A program made the position numbers and the translations under genes. A stretch of 64,000 nucleotides of DNA from the NCBI GenBank assembly GCA_022984795.1, contig JALIHJ010000012.1, positions 186,001 through 250,000 on the forward strand. The letters run 5' to 3'. The number at the start of each line of letters is the position of its first letter. Positions within the stretch are counted from its first letter, which is position 1. The notes under the pieces are model-generated. The model worked only from the letters and a program-made list of their open reading frames with translations, was not told the DNA's origin and searched no databases. Below, piece by piece: positions 55,261 through 63,729 of the stretch. The DNA is from Fabrea salina. Lineage: Eukaryota; Ciliophora; Heterotrichea; Heterotrichida; Fabreidae.

Positions 55261-56118
55261 ATGGAAAATAAGTACCTATACGCAATAGGAGTTTCAGCAG
55301 TGGCGGCAGGACTAGGAGCAGTGCTATACTACCTTTCTGAAGACAGAAACCACTCAGAAGAGGTTCCAGCAGACGCTTTAAGAAGAGACCAAGTGCTTGG
55401 AATCCTCAAAGACCTAAGAGTGGAAATGCTCACATGCTTTACTACACTGTCAACCTTCGCCAGAAGCATCAAAGAACAAACCTATGGCAAAGCCAGCGAC
55501 TCTGAAATCAAAAAAATACTTTCCAAACACAGCCCTGTCAAGTCCCAAATCGCAAACGCTGAAGAAAAAGTTTACCAAAAACACGGAACTACTGAAAAAG
55601 CTTTTAAGTACGCCTGCGAAGTTCTGTACTCAAACGACAAAGACGTGAAGGAACTCATTGAAGAAATTAGAGTTTCTATGGAAAACGCTTACAAAGGCAT
55701 CGAACCTAAGATTGACTCTGAGGTTCCTGACTTTTTGACTTGGGAACTTGTTTTGAGGATCGTCGAAGAAATGTACGACGCCACTAAGTTTTGCACGTTC
55801 ACCAGAATTGACCACTTGAAATCCATGGGAATCAGTCCTTCTCCACACAGCGAAGAGTTTATGAGGACTACCCAAGAAATCGAAGCAGAAGGAGAAGCTA
55901 TAAAGCAAAAACTCTTTGAAAAGCACGGAATAGCCAAGCTAGGACAGCCTGCAAACCTAGTTCTGCACAACGCTATTAGGAGGTACTCGCAAATGAATCC
56001 TCAGTTCAACGCGCAACTGCAAAGGATTGAAAGCAACTTTACAACTGCAATGGAGCAGATAATGAGTTCAAACTTCCCTGAGTCAGAAAAAACAAGACTA
56101 AACAAGATCTTTAACTAA
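55261..56118 (+). CDS. Membrane-anchored helical protein, unrecognised
   Basis: 285 residues. A single N-terminal membrane segment (about 5-28, YLYAIGVSAVAAGLGAVLYY) anchors a wholly helical, charged body with repeated amphipathic helices: LGILKDLRVEMLTCFTTLST and then SEIKKILSKHSPVKSQIANA. A 'SDSEIKK' style and TFARSIKEQTYG recur weakly. No family recognised. It ends 7 bp before the TM9SF gene, on the same strand. Confidence 0.7.
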   Translation: MENKYLYAIGVSAVAAGLGAVLYYLSEDRNHSEEVPADALRRDQVLGILKDLRVEMLTCFTTLSTFARSIKEQTYGKASDSEIKKILSKHSPVKSQIANAEEKVYQKHGTTEKAFKYACEVLYSNDKDVKELIEEIRVSMENAYKGIEPKIDSEVPDFLTWELVLRIVEEMYDATKFCTFTRIDHLKSMGISPSPHSEEFMRTTQEIEAEGEAIKQKLFEKHGIAKLGQPANLVLHNAIRRYSQMNPQFNAQLQRIESNFTTAMEQIMSSNFPESEKTRLNKIFN

Positions 56119-56125
56119 GTTATAA

Positions 56126-58054
56126 ATGTGGATTCTTCTAAGTTTTTTGCTGCCCATACAAGGGTTTTATTTGCCTGGAGTAGCTCCTAGGGACTTCAAA
56201 GAAGGCGAAAAGATAGAACTCTACGTAGACAAACTAGACTCCTCAGAAACCCAACTGCCCTTTGAGTTCTATTACCTTAACTATTGCAAGCCTGACAACC
56301 TCAAACCCCAGTCAGAAAACCTTGGACAGATCTTGATGGGCGAACGCATCGAAAGATCACCTTACGAAGTCAAGATGCAAGAAGAAGTCACCTGCAAAGA
56401 ACTCTGCTCTAGGACAAACACCCGCCAAGACATCAAGAACTTCAAGTGGATGATTGACAATGAGTACAGAGCTTCTTGGGTGCTGGACAATTTACCTTCA
56501 GGGTTCAGAAGAACCATTATCGAAGGCACTAGCAAAGGCGCTAAGTTTTCTTTCTACCAAAACGGGTTCCCTATAGGCTTTAAGAAGGACAATGAGTATT
56601 ATGTCAACAACCATGTTAACATCATTGTCCAGATACACGACACCACTGAACAAGGCGAAGACTCCACTTGGAGAGTAGTGGGGTTCCTTGTTGAGCCACT
56701 AAGTCTGCAAAACTCCAACGGGCAACTAGCCTGTAACTTGAATGCTTTCAAAACCTTTAGCAACTTTGGAGGCTTGGAAGAAAAGTTACTCAGCCCTGAA
56801 GACGGAAGCAACAAAAACTTTGAAACCATGCTGAGCGACATATCGCCCCAGATTCTAGGCAGAGAAATAACTTACACATACTCAGTCAAGTTCGAGGAGT
56901 CAGCTAACAAGTGGGCGTCAAGGTGGGACTATTACCTGTACAACTCGGGAGAAAACGAAGTCCACTGGCTTGCTATTATAAATTCGTTTGCGATGGTTTT
57001 GTTTTTGACAGGCATGGTAGCCCACATAATGAACCGTTCGATTCGGAGAGATGTGATCCAGTACAACGAAGCAGTTGAAGACGTAGAAAACGAAACAGGT
57101 TGGAAACAAATCAGAGGAGACGTTTTCAGGCCTCCTTCTTACAGTGGGTTGTTTTCGATTTTGGTGGGGACTGGAGTGCAGTTGATTGGAATGACAGTGC
57201 TGACTATAATCTTTGCGTGCTTTGGGTTTTTGTCGCCTACGCACAGAGGAGCTTTGCTTTCTGCAATGCTGTTTTTGTTTGTGTTTATGGGGATCTTTGC
57301 AGGGTATATTTCAGGGAGGCTTTACAAAAGCTTTGGAGGCGAGTACTGGAAAAGAAACGCCTTAGGAACAGGACTGCTGTTTCCAGGACTGTGCTTTTCA
57401 GTGTTCTTTTTCATCAACTTGTTTATTTGGGGCGAAGAGAGTTCAGGAGCAGTGCCCTTTCTGTTTTTGTTGGAGATTTTGGTGATGTGGTTTGGAATCT
57501 CCCTTCCACTGGTGTTTTTAGGAGCAAGTTTGGGCTACAAAAAACCTGGACTAGAAAACCCTTGCAGAGTAAACAAGATTCCTAAACCCTTAACTGAGAA
57601 CTCCATGGGCAGCAAGTTCAAGGGAATCTGCTTAATGGCTGGGTCCCTTCCTTTCGGGTGCATGTTTATTGAGCTGAGCTACGTTATGAAGAGTTTGTGG
57701 CACCACACTTTGTTTTACTACTTGTTTGGGTTTTTATTGCTGTGCTTCATAGTGTTGGTGGTGACTTCAGGACAGGTGTCTATTCTGATGAGTTACATTT
57801 TGTTGTGCAGAGAGGATTACAGGTGGTGGTGGGTTAGTTTAGGAGTATCAGGGTGTTCTGGGGTTTACTTGTTTGGCTACTCAGTTGTTTACTTTTTGAC
57901 AGAACTGAACTTGACTAGGGTGTCTTCTTTGGTTTTGTACTTTGGGTACATGTTTTTGGGCAGCTGTGCTTTTGCGCTGGTTACAGGGACTATAGGGTTC
58001 TTAGCCACATTTACCTTCATAAGAACTATTTACACTTTGATTAAAATAGACTAA
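56126..58054 (+). CDS. Transmembrane 9 superfamily protein (nonaspanin)
   Basis: 642 residues, the usual length. A signal peptide (MWILLSFLLPIQGFYLPGVA) is followed by the family N-terminal domain (FKEGEKIELYVDKLDSSETQ, FEFYYLNYCKPDN), then nine hydrophobic segments from about residue 275. RRDVIQYNEAVEDVENETGW, KQIRGDVFRPPSYSGLFSIL and GTGVQLIGMTVLTIIFACFG are typical TM9SF, and GSLPFGCMFIELSYVMKSLW with the E-x-x-Y lies near the end. Nonaspanins sort glycoproteins in the endosome/Golgi system. The stop overlaps the convergent gene by 4 bp. The C-terminus LIKID is like the KXD/E Golgi-retention signal. Confidence 0.96.
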   Translation: MWILLSFLLPIQGFYLPGVAPRDFKEGEKIELYVDKLDSSETQLPFEFYYLNYCKPDNLKPQSENLGQILMGERIERSPYEVKMQEEVTCKELCSRTNTRQDIKNFKWMIDNEYRASWVLDNLPSGFRRTIIEGTSKGAKFSFYQNGFPIGFKKDNEYYVNNHVNIIVQIHDTTEQGEDSTWRVVGFLVEPLSLQNSNGQLACNLNAFKTFSNFGGLEEKLLSPEDGSNKNFETMLSDISPQILGREITYTYSVKFEESANKWASRWDYYLYNSGENEVHWLAIINSFAMVLFLTGMVAHIMNRSIRRDVIQYNEAVEDVENETGWKQIRGDVFRPPSYSGLFSILVGTGVQLIGMTVLTIIFACFGFLSPTHRGALLSAMLFLFVFMGIFAGYISGRLYKSFGGEYWKRNALGTGLLFPGLCFSVFFFINLFIWGEESSGAVPFLFLLEILVMWFGISLPLVFLGASLGYKKPGLENPCRVNKIPKPLTENSMGSKFKGICLMAGSLPFGCMFIELSYVMKSLWHHTLFYYLFGFLLLCFIVLVVTSGQVSILMSYILLCREDYRWWWVSLGVSGCSGVYLFGYSVVYFLTELNLTRVSSLVLYFGYMFLGSCAFALVTGTIGFLATFTFIRTIYTLIKID

Positions 58055-58833
58055 CTAGGAATTCTTCTTAAAATAGTGTTAAATTGGGCTTGGTGGAATT
58101 CGTATCCCCTGTCGTTAATGTCTCTGCGTGCAAGTTTTTGTTGGGTGTTCAGTAAAGAGTAAATTAAAAGTGACTTTAAAAAGACCAGGATGTAAAGTTT
58201 CAGTCCAAACGGAATTGACACTCCTAACACTACACTTCCTAAGTAAAGAGTTAAAGATGCCAGAACACCAAAACAGTCAACAAACACTCGGAGCAACCCA
58301 CAAGTCACTATGCACACTGAAACCCAAATGGCTTCCCAAAAGTAAGCACTCCACAAAGGTTGGGACTTCGAGTAAGCCATTATTCCACTTGTCCTGAACA
58401 AAACTAAGTTGTTGTTGCTAGCTAAACTGTTGAGCTCAAAAAAGGTCCAAACTAAAAACACAAGAGTAAACCCTAGAGCGTAACGGTTTAAGTAGTTCAA
58501 AAGTTTCTTTCCAGAAGTGTTTTGGTGCTTAGTGAAGTAAAAGTACAGCATATCCGACAAACAAAACCACACAGTTGGAGCAAACAAACTCTCCAAAAGC
58601 ATTCGCGTGTAACTTAAGTTGTAAAGCATAAACCCTCTGCCCCAAAGAACAGAAGTTGCGTGCACCTAAGTAAACCTCACAAATCCTTCTGTTGCTTGGA
58701 AAAAGCTCAACCAGAAAAGAAGCACGTAAGTTCTTTGGGACTTAACTCCTCCTCCAGACCACCCCATGTAAATCAGTCCGTGTGTTCCCAAAGTAGCAAA
58801 GTAAATTGAGTTGAGTATTAAGTACCCTGACAT
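58051..58833 (-). CDS. Multipass membrane protein, unrecognised (two exons)
   Basis: About 255 residues: exon 1 from the ATG at 58833 (MSGYLILNSIYFATLGTHGL), a 15-nt intron at 58666-58680, exon 2 from HATSVLWGRGFMLYN. Around seven hydrophobic segments with many Tyr/Trp/Phe residues. SGIMAYSKSQPLWSAYFWEA and LRVFVDCFGVLASL are distinctive but no family was recognised. The C-terminus is basic and cytosolic in style (NTQQKLARRDINDRGYEFHQ). The start codon lies 5 bp from that of the divergent PX gene. Confidence 0.75.
58666..58680 (-). other. 15-nt spliceosomal intron in the membrane-protein gene
   Basis: Minus strand GTGAGGTTTACTTAG. Phase 0: ...ATEGF then VHATS.... The donor is GTG rather than GTA, but the TTTAC core and TAG end match the other introns. 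Confidence 0.88.
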
Positions 58834-58838
58834 TTAAA
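58834..58838. promoter_or_regulatory. 5-bp divergent spacer between two start codons
   Basis: TTAAA separates the ATG at 58833 (minus) from that at 58839 (plus). Both promoters must lie in coding sequence of the neighbour or act through these few bases. Confidence 0.5.
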
Positions 58839-60782
58839 ATGGCTAAGAGTATCAGTCTGTTCTTGATGTACGGCCCTTTGGTTCCAGTGCCTGTTTGGTT
58901 TATAGCTTACTTTGTGTACAGGGTCAAAAGACACTGGAAAGACGGCAAGGACAGAACCCAGCCCTTCACAAAGCACCTGCTGGCCAAGTTTGTTCTGACA
59001 GCTTTGATGGTGCTTCTTAATTGCTTCCACATACCTGATGTTATTCCTGATGAAGACACTTCTGCCAATCAAAAGGTCTTCAGGGTGGTTTACTACTTCC
59101 TAACTAGTCTTGCTTGGCTGTGCAGTTTCTTCTTAGTTTCTTTTGAAAACAAAAGGAGACTAGCTATGAAATGGTGCGGCCACAGAGCTTTTTGGTTCTT
59201 GCAGATGCTTGTTAACTTAGCTGTGGCTTTTCTCCAAACTCTGTTTTTAGCTGGACTGTTTGAAGAGAAGCACTACAACAACGGAATAACTAAAGCAACA
59301 ACTTACTACGCAGGATTTGTAGTTACTCTGGTTTTGACTTGCTACGCCTTTGTAAGGCCAAGGGAGTTCATAGCTGTTGACGGCAACTCTTTGATAAACC
59401 AGCCCCAGTCAAGGATCATCCGGGTTACTTCGAGTTTAGGAAAGCCTTACTCTTTCCAGGAAGACATTGAAATTCCTCAGATTCGAATCAACACTTCTAT
59501 CCGAGACTACAAAATAAAAAATGAAAACCAAAAACAAGTAGTTTACTACAACATAATAGTTTCTCTGTACAACTCAACGCACACTGTCAAAAGGAAGTAC
59601 TCAGACTTCGACAACATCCACAGGTCTCTGAGGAAAAGGTTTTCCCAAGAAGAGTTTCCTTACTTGAACTTCCCTGCTTTTCCTATTTTCAAGTCCAAGA
59701 GTTACCCAATGGAAATGCGCATGAAAATGCTAAACGACTACTTGAAAGAAATAGTTTACCCAGAGTTCATGACTGATGAACTCGTTGAGTTCCTAGAAAT
59801 TCCTTCGCCTTCAAGGGAAAGTTTGCTGGAAGAACACAAAAAGTTTTACGAAGCTGAAAGGGAACTAGACATCCAGCAGGAAGAAATCCCTAGTCGTCAT
59901 GGTTCTTTTGTACCTACTTACTACCAACCCACCACTGTGGACTCTTCGCAGTCATACTCCAACTCAACTAACTACCACCTGCAAACCTTTTTCCACATAA
60001 GAATTCCTAACTGGGTCCAGCAGGAGAACCACGTAGAATATGTTATATCTTGGAAAGCCATGGGGTTCGGAACTGAAGGACTTGTCCAAAGACGCTTCAA
60101 CGACTTTTTTGAGTTGCACACAAGTCTGAAAAAGGCTTTGGCTCCTGCTAAGTTGCCTAAGTTCCCCAGCAAAAACTACTTAAAGAACTTAAGAAGAATG
60201 GACCCAGAAGCCATTGAACTCAGGAGAAAGGGTTTGGAAGAGTACCTGAGTCATGTTCTAAACGACCCAGCTTTTCAGTGTGAAAAACTCTTGGAGTTCA
60301 TAGGGTGCAGCATTCCACTTGACACAGTTTGGGAGTCTAAAACTAAAACCTTCAAGTACATGCTTTTTGAGCCTATTTCTTGGGAAGGCGACGTAGACCA
60401 GGACGGGCTGTTTATTTCCTACAGCATGACTTTCATTAAGCTTCTTTTAGGCAAAAAATTAGGCGAGTGGAGTATCCGTAGACGCTACAAAGAGTTTTCG
60501 CAACTCCACAACTTCCTTGCGAAGAGACTCACCAGTCCTAGTTTGCACAGGTACCAGAAGAAGCAGCAGATGAGAAGGGCTTCTCACTACAGTCCAACTC
60601 AGTTCCCAAGCCTGCCCTCGAAAACCATTTCTGCGCCTACTTCGGCCAAAGAAATCGAACAAAGAAGAAAAGCTCTAGAAAACTACATAGAAGGCTTACT
60701 TGCCCTTCCTCACGTAACTAACTCCTATGAGTTTAGAGCTTTCATTGAAGATACAGAGAGCACTAGTGTTCTCTTTGAGTAA
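58839..60782 (+). CDS. Membrane protein with three PX domains
   Basis: 647 residues. The first 180 hold five hydrophobic segments with an ABCC-transporter TMD0-like look (LAWLCSFFLVSFENKRRLAM). Then three PX-like domains: about 210-320 (STHTVKRKYSDFDNIHRSLR), 375-490 (EGLVQRRFNDFFELHTSLKK) and 510-640 (GEWSIRRRYKEFSQLHNFLA). The RRYSDF/RRFxDF motif that holds 3-phosphoinositide and a following Pro-rich loop (FPAFPIFKSK, LPKFPSKN, FPSLPSKT) occur in each. Binding of phosphoinositides at endosomes or plasma membrane is likely; a triple-PX, membrane-anchored form is unusual. Confidence 0.88.
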   Translation: MAKSISLFLMYGPLVPVPVWFIAYFVYRVKRHWKDGKDRTQPFTKHLLAKFVLTALMVLLNCFHIPDVIPDEDTSANQKVFRVVYYFLTSLAWLCSFFLVSFENKRRLAMKWCGHRAFWFLQMLVNLAVAFLQTLFLAGLFEEKHYNNGITKATTYYAGFVVTLVLTCYAFVRPREFIAVDGNSLINQPQSRIIRVTSSLGKPYSFQEDIEIPQIRINTSIRDYKIKNENQKQVVYYNIIVSLYNSTHTVKRKYSDFDNIHRSLRKRFSQEEFPYLNFPAFPIFKSKSYPMEMRMKMLNDYLKEIVYPEFMTDELVEFLEIPSPSRESLLEEHKKFYEAERELDIQQEEIPSRHGSFVPTYYQPTTVDSSQSYSNSTNYHLQTFFHIRIPNWVQQENHVEYVISWKAMGFGTEGLVQRRFNDFFELHTSLKKALAPAKLPKFPSKNYLKNLRRMDPEAIELRRKGLEEYLSHVLNDPAFQCEKLLEFIGCSIPLDTVWESKTKTFKYMLFEPISWEGDVDQDGLFISYSMTFIKLLLGKKLGEWSIRRRYKEFSQLHNFLAKRLTSPSLHRYQKKQQMRRASHYSPTQFPSLPSKTISAPTSAKEIEQRRKALENYIEGLLALPHVTNSYEFRAFIEDTESTSVLFE

Positions 60783-60811
60783 TTAATATTTAATTGTCTA
60801 GAGTTTTTATA

Positions 60812-63721
60812 CTAACTGAATAAAGTTAAGTTTTGTTGATGGAGGTAGTTCTTGATGTCGCTTGGAAGCGGTCCTATTATGCTGAATTCCTTGACTCCGT
60901 CAACAGTTGTTTTCTTTTTGCCTTTTGCAATCTGAACTTTGTCCTTCTGCATAAACTTAACTTGGCCTTTGCTCTCCACAAAGCTTTTTAAAGCATTTAA
61001 GTCAAAAGCAATTGGGTCTCCTAGCATTCCGTAAATAAAGGTTTCTCCTAGAAACACTATTCCTTTTTGGGACTCCTTAAGCATCTCAGAGTAGTTTTTC
61101 AGAAAAGAAAAGTAAAGAGTCGGACTTGGCTGGTCACTTGGAACTAACGCAGTGCGCTGGTTGGAGTCGTTGACTACGTTTTTCACAACAAGTTCTAAAA
61201 TCATTTCTTCTTGCTTCTTAGCTTTCGAGTCTAGTTTTTTGTACCCAGAAAAGAACCTTTCTGCTGTAGGTACGATTTCGTGCTGAGAGATTCCCCAAAT
61301 GTTGCACAAGTGGTGCAGAATCGAGTCTTCTTCGTTGAGTTTTTCAATCGACTTTTCGCCTGCTACGTAGTAGAGCCTAACAATTCCGTCAGAAACTCTT
61401 TGTGTCTTGAGGATCCTCACCCAACCTACTTCGGCTGTGTTGTCGCAGTGAGTTCCGCAACAAGCCTCTGTGTCTACGCCCTCGATGTTCACAACTCTTA
61501 AGTTGTTGCCTGGAACAATTCCTCCTTGGTACAAACTGAACCCGTACTCTAGTTCTGCGTCAGTTTTGTTCATAAAGAACTTGTTGATGTCAGAAGCCTT
61601 TGTAATTATTCTGTTGGCTTCGTTTTCAATGGATATTTCTTCTTCGTGAGTAAGTGCTTTGTAGTGAGTAATGTCTATGTGGGCGTTCTCAACTGTCTTT
61701 TTAGCACCGTTTTGCCACACATGGGGACCTAGTGTCTTTCTGCACGCAGCAAATATAATGTGAGTAGCTGTGTGGTGGTTCCTAAGTTGATTTCTACGGC
61801 CAATGTCAATGGTTCCCTGCACAGAGACTCCTTTGTAAGCTTGGGTTTCGCCTGGCAAAGGACTGTCTAAGATGTGCAGCACACAGTGGCCTACTTTTTG
61901 GCAGTCAACTACTTTGTAGTTCGTTCCGTTTATTTGGAGAACCCCTGTGTCATGCATTTGGCCTCCCGAAGTGGGGTAAAAAGCTGACTGGTCTAAAATC
62001 ACTATGTTGAAAACGTTGTTTTGGGTTACGTTGGGAAACACCTCTACTATGCTTGCTGTGAATTCAGTTTGTTTGTGGTCTAAGTAGTAAAGGTTCTGGG
62101 TTTCAGGCAAATGGGCTGTGTTGTACAGAATAACTTCAGGAGCCTTTGCAAGCTTTTCTTGGCGTTCTGCTATTTCGTAGTAAATGTTTCCAGGCATTTC
62201 TTGCTTTGAAATGTGTGCAATGGTGTCTGCAGGGATGCCCCAGGAAGTCATAGCTACTATCCAGTCGTCAATGCTGAGTGTGCCTTTTTTCTTAATCAAC
62301 TTTTCCAACTTGATTTTTTGTTCCTGGTCAGTTTTGAGCCACCTGTCGTACTCCACTTCAATGATGGACCTGAAACTCTTGTACTCCTTAAACTCTCCGT
62401 AGATCTCCTGCAGGTCTTCTTTGTGGATTTGGAACAGTTCTATGAGTCCGTCCATGCCTACCTTTTCCCACCAACCGTTCTTTTTGAGGATTGCAAACAC
62501 ACGCCTCAGAATGTTGCGCACGTTTGAGCCCCCGCCTACGTTCGAGGGAAGTGACCCGTCTTCTATGATCATGAGGACTGTTCTTGTGTGGTCGAGCACG
62601 ATGTACATGTCCTTTATAGGAGCTATTGCTTGCTTCACAGTCTCCACAGGCATTTCTATTAAGTCAGCTATTTCCTTCCAGGTTTGCTCGATGTTTTCGA
62701 CTTCGTCAATGTTGAGTCTGCATGAGAGCGGTCCGTACTTCTTCCACACGTCAATGTTTACGTCAATTTCAAGTTTGTTCGAAAGCCAGTTAAATGAAGT
62801 CTTGAAAACGTCCATGTAGCTAGTAGGCGTTCCATTGATCAGCCAGGGAATCCTTTCCAGTCCAATTCCAACGTCTATAACCTTCACAGGCAGTTCTTCT
62901 CGAGTTCCATCAGGGAAGGTCTTGTACTGCATAAAAACCATGTTTCCTACTTCGAGTCCGTTCACAAAGTACTCTACAGAAGGCCCTAAGTTCCCTCCAC
63001 CTGCCCACACGTCTTCGATCAAAGTAATGTCATTAGGGTCGATTTCAAGTTCCTCAATTAACCACCTTAAGTTGAACTCCACACACTCCTCTTTGAAAAA
63101 GACGTACTTGTCAGGCATGTTGAACACTTGAATTCCCAACATAATGAATCCTGAGTAGTGACGCCCAGTAAGTCCTATGTTGTCTAAGTCGTTGAACCTC
63201 ACGCAGAACTGAGGACAAATCAAAGGATTCGCAGGAGGCTCCATTTCTCCCGTCACACAAAAAGGCTGGAAGCAGTATATCCCTGCAGCAACGTACTCCA
63301 CGTCGTTCCGCCACCTGGCCACCACTGGGTAGCGCTCTATGGGGTTGCAAGGAATTCTAGCTGAAGACAAAGAACGCTTGAAGCCTTTCCAGGCCTCTGC
63401 ATAAGTAATGGGGTTCCCTTTAGCGCCTTTGCCAGTTCCGACTCCTATGAACTTGTAAGACCCTTCGCAGTTGGAGTCGCCGCAGGTCTTTTTGGTTTCT
63501 GTGTGGCGCCAAAAATTTGCCCCACAGCTTGGACAGCTGGCTCTGTGGAATCCGAAGTCGGCAAAGACTTTGGTGGGGTAAAAAGCGTCAGGATTCTTTG
63601 CAAACTCTGGCTTGGCTAGGTTTTTCATTTCCTTTGCTGTTAGCGTCCGAATAGTTGCCTCAGCTTCCATATTTATATGAGTAAACAAGCGTTTACAACC
63701 CAACTGTGCGAGACGCAGCAT
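60812..63721 (-). CDS. AlaRS: Alanyl-tRNA synthetase, archaeal type
   Basis: 969 residues from the ATG at 63721, or 952 from the ATG at 63670 (MEAEATIRTLTAKEMKNLAK). The N-terminal zinc module CPSCGANFW with CGDSNCEGSYKFIG is a mark of archaeal AlaRS, absent from ordinary eukaryotic and bacterial forms. The aminoacylation core has FNDLDNIGLTGRHYSGFIML and WAGGGNLGPSVEYFVNGLEV, again archaeal in style. The editing domain shows the RNHHTATHIIF and CCGTHCDNTAEVGW zinc motifs. It charges tRNA-Ala. The first start adds MLRLAQLGCKRLFTHIN, basic and amphipathic, so a mitochondrial presequence is possible. No separate mitochondrial AlaRS is seen in this window. Confidence 0.95.
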   Translation of the reverse strand: MLRLAQLGCKRLFTHINMEAEATIRTLTAKEMKNLAKPEFAKNPDAFYPTKVFADFGFHRASCPSCGANFWRHTETKKTCGDSNCEGSYKFIGVGTGKGAKGNPITYAEAWKGFKRSLSSARIPCNPIERYPVVARWRNDVEYVAAGIYCFQPFCVTGEMEPPANPLICPQFCVRFNDLDNIGLTGRHYSGFIMLGIQVFNMPDKYVFFKEECVEFNLRWLIEELEIDPNDITLIEDVWAGGGNLGPSVEYFVNGLEVGNMVFMQYKTFPDGTREELPVKVIDVGIGLERIPWLINGTPTSYMDVFKTSFNWLSNKLEIDVNIDVWKKYGPLSCRLNIDEVENIEQTWKEIADLIEMPVETVKQAIAPIKDMYIVLDHTRTVLMIIEDGSLPSNVGGGSNVRNILRRVFAILKKNGWWEKVGMDGLIELFQIHKEDLQEIYGEFKEYKSFRSIIEVEYDRWLKTDQEQKIKLEKLIKKKGTLSIDDWIVAMTSWGIPADTIAHISKQEMPGNIYYEIAERQEKLAKAPEVILYNTAHLPETQNLYYLDHKQTEFTASIVEVFPNVTQNNVFNIVILDQSAFYPTSGGQMHDTGVLQINGTNYKVVDCQKVGHCVLHILDSPLPGETQAYKGVSVQGTIDIGRRNQLRNHHTATHIIFAACRKTLGPHVWQNGAKKTVENAHIDITHYKALTHEEEISIENEANRIITKASDINKFFMNKTDAELEYGFSLYQGGIVPGNNLRVVNIEGVDTEACCGTHCDNTAEVGWVRILKTQRVSDGIVRLYYVAGEKSIEKLNEEDSILHHLCNIWGISQHEIVPTAERFFSGYKKLDSKAKKQEEMILELVVKNVVNDSNQRTALVPSDQPSPTLYFSFLKNYSEMLKESQKGIVFLGETFIYGMLGDPIAFDLNALKSFVESKGQVKFMQKDKVQIAKGKKKTTVDGVKEFSIIGPLPSDIKNYLHQQNLTLFS

Positions 63722-63729
63722 ATTTATAA
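63722..63729. promoter_or_regulatory. 8-bp divergent spacer, TATA-like
   Basis: ATTTATAA between the upstream AlaRS ATG (63721, minus) and the ATG of the last gene (63730, plus). A second AT-rich TATAAAT string precedes the internal AlaRS ATG at 63670, so two alternative starts of AlaRS transcription are possible. Confidence 0.4.
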
